Shown piece by piece: positions 13,690 through 18,687 of a stretch of DNA of 18,687 nt (positions within the stretch are counted from its first letter, which is position 1; every line of letters starts with the position of its first letter). The notes below the pieces were generated by a model. That model was not told where the DNA came from. It worked only from the letters and a program-made list of their open reading frames with translations, and did not search any database. The translations under genes were made by a program, and so were the position numbers. This stretch comes from JALHMQ01 sp020248785 (GTDB lineage: Bacteria > Pseudomonadota > Gammaproteobacteria > Burkholderiales > Burkholderiaceae_F), in assembly GCA_046343415.1 (NCBI GenBank), contig JBKDNL010000159.1:1-18687 (forward strand). Direction: 5' to 3'.

Positions 13690-13826
13690 TCGACGCAGCG
13701 TGGTGGGCGACGAACCGAGCCGTGAGCAAACAAGTTCGCGGCGGTCGTTTCTCCTTACAGCGCCCTCAGCGTCGACGTGTGCGAGCGCACTCGCGGTCGG
13801 GGCCACTGCAAGCGGATTGGCCGTCG

Positions 13827-14303
13827 ATGAAGATGGCGCCCAAAGTTCAAGCCATGACTCGTGTCACAACCGTCGCGTCGGTCGGCCTTGCGTTCGGAGC
13901 TGTCGCTCTCCTGCTTAGCGGCATTCTCGTGTCCGGAGCAAAGGGGAGCGGTTGGTTCGTCCTCGTTGTTGCTTCCGCTCTCGCTGCCGCGGTCGTCGCG
14001 GTCGTCCTTTGGTGGACGCTGTCTCGCGCGGGGCGAGTTCCGACCATCGGGCGCGGCGCGCTGGCCGGTACCGCCGTCGGGCTGCTCGCGCATCCCCTCA
14101 TGTGGCTCTTCGCACTGCTTCTGGCACACATTTCGGGCTGGCGCGGCTCCTTGGGTAACCCGACCGCCTCATCGCCGCAGGCGCTGGCTGCGATACCAGC
14201 CCTGACCTTTGTGAGCTGGCTTCTTTTCGGCTGGCTTACCGCTCCAGTGGGCGCTCTGACTGGTGGGCTCATCGCACTCCTGCAGCGCAGGCTTTGCCGC
14301 TGA
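13827..14303 (+). CDS. Unknown small membrane protein, four predicted helices
   Basis: I do not recognise this 158-residue protein. It has four hydrophobic segments: about residues 15-34 (VASVGLAFGAVALLLSGILV), 40-63, 75-100 (ALAGTAVGLLAHPLMWLFALLLAHI) and 118-152 (ending GALTGGLIALLQRRLCR). There is no signal cleavage site, Cys-rich motif or enzyme motif. Third-position base use looks less GC-biased than in its neighbours, which may mean recent acquisition or weak constraint; this was judged by eye. In-frame ATGs at 13833 and 13854 are alternative starts, and no site has a good ribosome binding site. It sits between fur and the convergent recN. An intact frame and a consistent hydrophobic pattern support a real gene. 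Confidence 0.6.
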   Translation: MKMAPKVQAMTRVTTVASVGLAFGAVALLLSGILVSGAKGSGWFVLVVASALAAAVVAVVLWWTLSRAGRVPTIGRGALAGTAVGLLAHPLMWLFALLLAHISGWRGSLGNPTASSPQALAAIPALTFVSWLLFGWLTAPVGALTGGLIALLQRRLCR

Positions 14304-14524
14304 GTCGGAGACGAGGATCTCAATTTAAAGTCCTGTGTCGCGCAGCGGCGGAAGGTTTAGCGGACTGCGATCCCGCTCGTAAAGTCGCCGCGCTTCAGCC
14401 ATGGGGCGATGGACCTGGAAGCTCTCGGCACGAACAGAGCGGACCTGCTTGCGTACAGCACTCCGCAGCACCGGGACGGACGGCGCCTCGATCCGCTACC
14501 TGATGACTTCTTTGGCCACCAGCG
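14304..14524. other. Intergenic stretch between the unknown membrane gene and recN
   Basis: This 221-bp gap separates two convergent genes. It contains no gene, tRNA or clear T-tract terminator that I can support. The only A/T-rich spot is AATTTAAA near 14321. Confidence 0.5.
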
Positions 14525-16177
14525 TCATCCGGCCAACAGTTCCCGCGCATGCTTGCGCGTGGTCTCCGTGATTTCGATGCCGCCCAGCATGCGCGCAATC
14601 TCATCGACCCGGCTCTTGCGGTCGAGCGGCGCGATCTGCGAGACCGGCCGTCCGTCCGCGGCGGTGGCCTTGCTGACCACGCAATGCGCATCGCCGCGCG
14701 CTGCCACCTGCGGCAGATGCGTCACGCACAGCACTTGGCGCTGCTGGCCGAGCTGCTTGAGCAGGCGGCCGACCGTCTCGGCGACCGCGCCGCCGATGCC
14801 GGCGTCGACCTCGTCGAAGATCAACGTGCCCACCGGGGTGGCACTTGCGGCAATGACGGAGATGGCCAGGCTGATGCGCGCGAGCTCGCCACCCGAAGCG
14901 ACCTTGGCCAACGGCTTGGGCGCCACGCCGGCGTGACCAGCGACGAGGAACTCGACTTTCTCCAGCCCCGTCGCCGCGGGCTCGCAGGCACTCAGTTGCA
15001 CCTCGAAGCGCCCGCCCGCCATCGACAGGTCTTGCATGGCGCGCGTCACTTCGGCACTCATCTGCTTGGCCGCTTTCACACGGTACTCGGACAGCGACCT
15101 GGCGGCGTCGCCATAGCGCGCGAGCGCATCGGTCTCGCGCTTGCGCAGGGCGTCCAGATCACTGGACGCCGACAGCGCGGCTAGTTTGTGCTGGGCGTCG
15201 GCAAGAAGGGCGGGCAGCTCGCTTGGCGCGGTCTTGAACTTGCGCGCAGCCGCGTGCAGTGCCGTGACGCGTGCCTCAACCTGTGCGAGCTGGGCGTCAT
15301 CGAGATCCGCATGGCCCAGATAGCGCGACAGGTCGCGCGCTGCCTCATCCACTTGAGCGCGTGCCGACTCCAGGGTCTGCAGCACGGGCGCCAGGCGGGC
15401 GTCGAACTGCGACAGCGAGTGCAACCGTGACAGCACGCCGTCGATGCGCGTCAGTGCGGCGTCGTCCGCCTCGGCCAGGGCATCGACCGCAGCCCGGGCG
15501 CCCTCCAGCAGGCTGGCGGCATGCGACAGCCGCTTGTGCTCGGTTTCGACGGCCTCCCACTCGCCGGGTTGGGGCGCGACCTCGTTGAGCTCCTCGACGA
15601 TCCAGCGCAGGCGATCGGCTTCCAGTTTGGCGCTGCCCGCCATCTCCTCGGCCTCGCTGCGCGCCTTCTGCGCCTTGCGAAAATCGGTGTAGCGCTCGGC
15701 CACCAGCCGCGCAGGTGCCATCAGGCCGCCATGCTCGTCGAGCAGTCGCTGCTGGCTGCCGCCCTTGAGCAGCGACTGGTGCGCGTGCTGGCCATGCACG
15801 TCGATCAGCAGTTCGCCCAGTTCGCGCATCTGAGCCAGGGTGACCGTGGTGCCGTTGATGAAGGCCTTGCTGCGGCCGCTGCTGTCGATGGTCCGCCGCA
15901 CGAGCGCGATGCCGGCATCCTCACCGTGCAGGTCCTGCGCCGCGAGCCAGTCGCGCGCTGCCTCCCCGAGGCGAAATTCGGCGGTGATCTCGGCGCGCGT
16001 CGCGCCTTCGCGCAGCACGTCCGCCTCGGCGCGCTCGCCCAGCGCGAGCAGCAACGCATCGATCAGGATCGACTTGCCCGCGCCCGTTTCGCCCGTGAGC
16101 ACGGTGAAGCCCGGCCCGAATTCGAGGTCCAGTGACTCGACGATGACGAAGTTGCGAATCGAAAGCGATAACAGCAT
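14525..16177 (-). CDS. recN: DNA repair protein RecN
   Basis: This is a 550-residue SMC-like ATPase used in double-strand break repair, usually a strongly SOS-induced cytoplasmic protein. The N-terminal half begins MLLSLSIRNFVIVESLDLEF and has Walker A GETGAGKS (29-36) and the DVHGQHAHQSLL motif. The central part (about 150-350) is coiled coil. The C-terminal half has the ABC signature ASGGELARISLA and Walker B LIFDEVDAGIGG, then the THLPQVAA segment. The length is normal (550-560). The frame is open upstream, but the ATG at 16177 begins the family homology. Its ribosome binding site is weak, and no CTG-N10-CAG LexA box was found in the 117-bp gap before it, where three RNA hairpins lie instead. 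Confidence 0.95.
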   Translation of the reverse strand: MLLSLSIRNFVIVESLDLEFGPGFTVLTGETGAGKSILIDALLLALGERAEADVLREGATRAEITAEFRLGEAARDWLAAQDLHGEDAGIALVRRTIDSSGRSKAFINGTTVTLAQMRELGELLIDVHGQHAHQSLLKGGSQQRLLDEHGGLMAPARLVAERYTDFRKAQKARSEAEEMAGSAKLEADRLRWIVEELNEVAPQPGEWEAVETEHKRLSHAASLLEGARAAVDALAEADDAALTRIDGVLSRLHSLSQFDARLAPVLQTLESARAQVDEAARDLSRYLGHADLDDAQLAQVEARVTALHAAARKFKTAPSELPALLADAQHKLAALSASSDLDALRKRETDALARYGDAARSLSEYRVKAAKQMSAEVTRAMQDLSMAGGRFEVQLSACEPAATGLEKVEFLVAGHAGVAPKPLAKVASGGELARISLAISVIAASATPVGTLIFDEVDAGIGGAVAETVGRLLKQLGQQRQVLCVTHLPQVAARGDAHCVVSKATAADGRPVSQIAPLDRKSRVDEIARMLGGIEITETTRKHARELLAG

Positions 16178-16196
16178 ATGAGTAACCAACAACGAA

Positions 16197-16223
16197 GCTC
16201 CCCATATTCTGGCTTGGGGGAGC
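16197..16223 (-). repeat. Hairpin III, nearest the recN start
   Basis: GCTCCCC (16197-16203) and GGGGAGC (16217-16223) pair perfectly around a 13-nt loop, ending 20 bp before the recN ATG in the transcribed direction. It abuts the next hairpin with no gap. Because both are built from C and G runs, alternative pairing between them is possible. Confidence 0.5.
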
Positions 16224-16250
16224 ACGAGGGGGCCAGCCCAGCCCCCTCGT
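16224..16250 (-). repeat. Hairpin II between nadK and recN
   Basis: ACGAGGGGGC (16224-16233) and GCCCCCTCGT (16241-16250) form a perfect 10-bp stem with a 7-nt loop. There is no T-tract on either side, so it is not a standard intrinsic terminator. It may protect the nadK 3' end or affect recN expression. Confidence 0.6.
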
Positions 16251-16278
16251 TCGTCATGATGGGGTCGCGCGTCGCGCA

Positions 16279-16313
16279 AGCCGCGTGGGCGCGCTAAGCG
16301 CGCCCATGCGGCT
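16279..16313 (-). repeat. Hairpin I over the nadK stop codon
   Basis: AGCCGCGTGGGCGCGC (16279-16294) and its counterpart at 16298-16313 pair at 15 of 16 positions (85 with 307 is the exception) around a 3-nt loop. The nadK stop codon TAG (16296-16294) lies in the loop and the first pair, and the 3' part of nadK forms one arm. No T-tract follows in the transcribed direction. Confidence 0.65.
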
Positions 16314-17208
16314 CCGAGGGCATCACGTTCCAGTGCAGCTTGCCGCGCAACGTCTCGAAGTAGTTGTAGCCGACGGGATGCAGCAGCTTGACGCTGTGCT
16401 GGCTGCGCTTGCAGCGCACGATGTCGCCGGGCTTCAGGCCCCAGTAGGACTGCATGTCGAAGTGCGCGGAGGCGTCGCGCACATCGGTGACCTCGATCTC
16501 GACCACGCTGTCGTCGGGCAGTGCGATCGGCCGGTTGGACAAGGTCTGTGGCGCCACGGGCACCAGCACCAGCCCCGCCAGCGAGGGGTGCAGGATCGGC
16601 CCGTTGGCCGACAGGGCGTAGGCCGTGGAGCCCGTGGGTGTGGCCAAAATGATGCCGTCGGCGCGCTGGTTGTACATAGTGACGCCATTAACGCGCACCG
16701 TGAACTCCACCATGCCGCCGGCCACACCGCGCGAGATCACCGCGTCGTTCAGGGCGCGCGTCGCGAAGACTGCCGCGCCGCCGCGTTCGACCTCGCAGGA
16801 CAGCATCACGCGGGCATCGGTTTCGTACTGCCCGGCCAGCATGACGCTCAGCACCTCGGGCATCTGGTCGAGCGCGATGTCGGTCATGAACCCCAGGCGG
16901 CCGTGGTTGATGCCGATGAGCGGCACGCCATGGGGCGCCAGCTCGCGCGCGATGCCGAGCATCGTGCCGTCGCCGCCGAGCACGACGGCCACATCGGCTG
17001 CCGCACCAATCTCGGCCAGGCTGTGGCCGGCCAGCTCGGCCAGCGCGCCGGGGCCGATGGTCTCGCGTGTCGTGGCATCCAGCAGCACATCGCAGCCGGC
17101 GCCGCGCACGATCGCCACGATCTGGCCGAGCGGTGCGGCGATACCGTCCGCGCGCTGCTTGCCGAACAGCGCGACCTTGCGGAACGGAATCGGTGCGGCA
17201 GCGGTCAT
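16294..17208 (-). CDS. nadK: NAD kinase
   Basis: The 304-residue cytoplasmic enzyme phosphorylates NAD to NADP using ATP. The catalytic GGDGT motif (78-82) is followed by GINHGRLGFMTD (99-110). Also present are the ALNDAVI segment and the ADGIILATPTGSTAYALSANGPILHP block that binds substrate. The length is that of the proteobacterial enzyme (about 290-305). The frame extends upstream to 17334, but the ATG at 17208 matches the family start (FRKVALFGK follows within 10 residues). It is divergent from hrcA, with the start codons 155 bp apart, and is followed by recN; this is the common Burkholderiales order. Confidence 0.95.
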   Translation of the reverse strand: MTAAAPIPFRKVALFGKQRADGIAAPLGQIVAIVRGAGCDVLLDATTRETIGPGALAELAGHSLAEIGAAADVAVVLGGDGTMLGIARELAPHGVPLIGINHGRLGFMTDIALDQMPEVLSVMLAGQYETDARVMLSCEVERGGAAVFATRALNDAVISRGVAGGMVEFTVRVNGVTMYNQRADGIILATPTGSTAYALSANGPILHPSLAGLVLVPVAPQTLSNRPIALPDDSVVEIEVTDVRDASAHFDMQSYWGLKPGDIVRCKRSQHSVKLLHPVGYNYFETLRGKLHWNVMPSEPHGRA

Positions 17209-17320
17209 TGGCGGGCCGGAGGTGAGATGTCTGCGTGGGGACGGCCAGAAAGTGCCGACGGCGTCTTCGGTCTGCACGAGTCGCGTGGCGACTCTAGCAA
17301 ACGCTCCGTTGCATTTGCGC

Positions 17321-17355
17321 CGCACTGCCCGCACAGTGCGAAGTGTTCATAGAAT
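17321..17355 (+). promoter_or_regulatory. Candidate hrcA promoter with CIRCE-like palindrome
   Basis: CGCACTG-N6-CAGTGCG (17321-17340) is a perfect 7-bp inverted repeat. It contains GCACT and AGTGC, the inner arms of the HrcA operator CIRCE (TTAGCACTC-N9-GAGTGCTAA), but their separation is 8 bp where CIRCE has 11. A -10-like TAGAAT (17350-17355) follows, 9 bp before the chosen ATG, so the mRNA could be nearly leaderless. No -35 box is evident. Confidence 0.4.
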
Positions 17356-17363
17356 ACGTGGTC

Positions 17364-18377
17364 ATGCTGGACATCCGCGCAAGGCTGCTGCTCAAGACGC
17401 TGATCGAGCGCTACATCGCCGAAGGCGAACCCGTCGGCTCGCGCTCGCTCGCCAAGATCTCGGGGCTGGAGCTGTCACCAGCCACCATCCGCAACGTGAT
17501 GGCCGACCTGGAGGACATGGGCTTCATCACCAGCCCGCACACATCGGCCGGGCGCGTTCCCACACCGCGGGGCTACCGCCTGTTCGTGGACACGCTGTTG
17601 ACCGTGCAGCCGCTGGAGGGCGAGCAGGAGCGCATTATTCACGGCTCGCTGGCGATCGCCGATCCGCAGCGGGCGATCCAGACCGCGGCGCAACTGCTGT
17701 CGCAACTGTCGCAGTTCGCGGGCGTGGTCGTGGCGCCGCGGCGCTCGTCGAGCTTCCGGCAGGTGGAGTTCCTGCGTCTGTCCGAAAAGCGCGTTCTGTT
17801 GATCATCGTGACGCCCGAAGGCGACGTGCAGAACCGCATCATCGTCACCGAGCATGCGTATTCGCATGCCCAACTGGTCGAGGCCGCCAACTTCCTGAAT
17901 CAGCACTTCGCTGGCCTGAGTTTCGATGATGCGCGTCGCCGCATCCACTCCGAGCTTGCCGAACTTCGCCAGGAGATCACGCGTCTGATGGAAGCCGCCG
18001 TGCAGGCGGGCAGCGAGGCCGCCGAGGCCGCGGATCCCGTCGTCATCTCGGGCGAGCACAATCTGCTGGGCGTCAATGACCTGGTCTCGGATTTACCCAA
18101 GCTGCGCGCGCTGTTCGATCTGTTCGAGCACAAGACGCGGCTCATCCAACTACTCGATCAGTCGGGGCGCTCGCAGGGAGTGCAGATTTTCATCGGCGGC
18201 GACTCGACCGTCGTGCCGCTCGACGAAATGAGCATCGTCGTCGCGCCCTACGAGGCCGACGGCAAGGTCGTCGGCACACTGGGCGTCATCGGCCCCACCC
18301 GCATGGCCTACGAGCGTGTGATCCCGATCGTCGACATCACCGCCAAGCTGCTGTCGAACGCACTATCGCGCGAGTAG
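17364..18377 (+). CDS. hrcA: Heat-inducible transcription repressor HrcA
   Basis: The 337-residue repressor of class I heat-shock genes (groESL, often dnaK) binds CIRCE operators and depends on GroEL for activity. The winged-helix N-terminus reads MLDIRARLLLKTLIERYIAEGEPVGSRSLAKISGLELSPATIRNVMADLEDMGFITSPHTSAGRVPTPRGYRLFVD, which is diagnostic. The C-terminal domain includes GEHNLLGVNDLVSD, the Q-I-F-I-G-G-D segment, and GTLGVIGPTRMAYERVIPIVDITAKLLSNAL. A GTG at 17343 in the same frame would add seven unrelated residues; the ATG at 17364 fits the family start. Divergent from nadK. From general knowledge hemH often follows hrcA in this group, but it is not seen in the 310 bp that remain. Confidence 0.95.
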   Translation: MLDIRARLLLKTLIERYIAEGEPVGSRSLAKISGLELSPATIRNVMADLEDMGFITSPHTSAGRVPTPRGYRLFVDTLLTVQPLEGEQERIIHGSLAIADPQRAIQTAAQLLSQLSQFAGVVVAPRRSSSFRQVEFLRLSEKRVLLIIVTPEGDVQNRIIVTEHAYSHAQLVEAANFLNQHFAGLSFDDARRRIHSELAELRQEITRLMEAAVQAGSEAAEAADPVVISGEHNLLGVNDLVSDLPKLRALFDLFEHKTRLIQLLDQSGRSQGVQIFIGGDSTVVPLDEMSIVVAPYEADGKVVGTLGVIGPTRMAYERVIPIVDITAKLLSNALSRE

Positions 18378-18687
18378 CTTGGTGGCTGCCTCGTGCGTCA
18401 CCGTGATCGCCCGTTGAAAACTGGCCCGCAGAGCGGGGCGTCGCTGTCGAGTTCGGTCACATCCGGGGTTGACGGCCGCCGCTTGGTTTGGGGCGGCGCT
18501 GATGGGCGCAATAGGTTGCTCGCGCCCATTACGGTGTCCTTCGCATCCTGAGCATCCCAGGCCCATGACCGCGCCCGGCGTTCGCGAAGAAACGATGGTG
18601 CTGCTGCGGTACAAAGCGAACGGCAGCGCCGAGATGACCGACACGTCATTGGTGCGAGCCCGGGGCGTTATCGGACGCCGTGGAGCG
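18378..18687. other. Right end of the window without a recognised gene
   Basis: No coding region is supported in this 310-bp stretch. It contains a 6-bp hairpin (GCCGCC 18475-18480 with GGCGGC 18492-18497) and a perfect 8-bp hairpin, ATGGGCGC (18502-18509) with GCGCCCAT (18522-18529), possibly ending the hrcA transcript, although no T-tract follows. A frame from the ATG at 18565 (MTAPGVREETMVLLRY...) stays open to the window edge for 41 codons; it may be the start of a gene, but I do not recognise it. Confidence 0.45.

Noticed and set aside
13218..13826. Open frame extending the unknown membrane gene upstream through fur
   Set aside because: The extension is out of frame with Fur, is Arg-rich, and has no homology; only the part from 13827 looks like protein.
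16224..16250. Intrinsic terminator for nadK
   Set aside because: The stem is strong but no T-tract follows on the transcribed strand, so it is reported only as a hairpin.
16178..16293. LexA (SOS) box for recN
   Set aside because: No CTG-N10-CAG match was seen in the gap before recN, although RecN is commonly SOS-controlled.
16285..17929. Two long plus-strand frames opposite nadK (355 and 434 codons)
   Set aside because: Antisense to NAD kinase and partly overlapping hrcA in another frame; His/Gly- or Ser/Arg-rich composition typical of shadow frames.

Overview
This GC-rich window looks like chromosomal DNA of a betaproteobacterium, most likely Burkholderiales. The evidence is a zapB-like/zapA/6S RNA unit on the left, and the housekeeping block hrcA / nadK / recN / fur / bamE / dapB / exbB / exbD on the right. 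I know this gene set and order from Burkholderiales; no database search was run. No tRNA, rRNA, CRISPR array, prophage or intact insertion sequence was seen.

Layout. (1) 8-803, minus strand: a zapB-like gene, zapA and 6S RNA. (2) 804-5011, plus strand: a cobalamin riboswitch and long leader, then btuB (outer-membrane receptor), btuC (permease) and btuD (ATPase). btuC and btuD share a TGATG junction. (3) 5012-7042, plus strand: an orphan ParA-type ATPase, a DinB-family protein and a free-standing AlaX editing protein. (4) 7052-9065, minus strand: a triheme and a diheme c-type cytochrome, convergent with alaX. (5) 9115-11799, minus strand: exbB, exbD, btuF and a DUF2721-type membrane protein. 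(6) 11855-13151, minus strand: dapB and bamE. (7) 13234-14303, plus strand: fur, divergent from bamE, and a small unknown membrane protein. (8) 14525-17208, minus strand: recN and nadK. (9) 17364-18377, plus strand: hrcA, then about 310 bp in which no gene is recognised.

How it fits together. The accessory theme is vitamin B12 import. BtuB takes cobalamin across the outer membrane using ExbB/ExbD energy, with TonB not in the window. BtuF binds it in the periplasm and BtuCD pumps it into the cytoplasm. btuBCD lie downstream of a B12-sensing leader, whereas btuF sits 4.6 kb away on the other strand, behind exbBD, with no recognisable B12 box. The two parts are separated by the parA-dinB-alaX trio and the cytochrome pair.

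The strongest unusual signals are structural. The btuB leader contains a near-perfect hairpin (1222-1266) that buries the ribosome binding site, plus an upstream octamer able to disrupt it. The riboswitch has an enlarged P6 region. Three hairpins are packed between nadK and recN, and a long imperfect inverted repeat lies between exbD and btuF. The BtuD ATPase has an atypical signature motif. I did not find a clearly new multi-gene system; most of the window is ordinary core genome.
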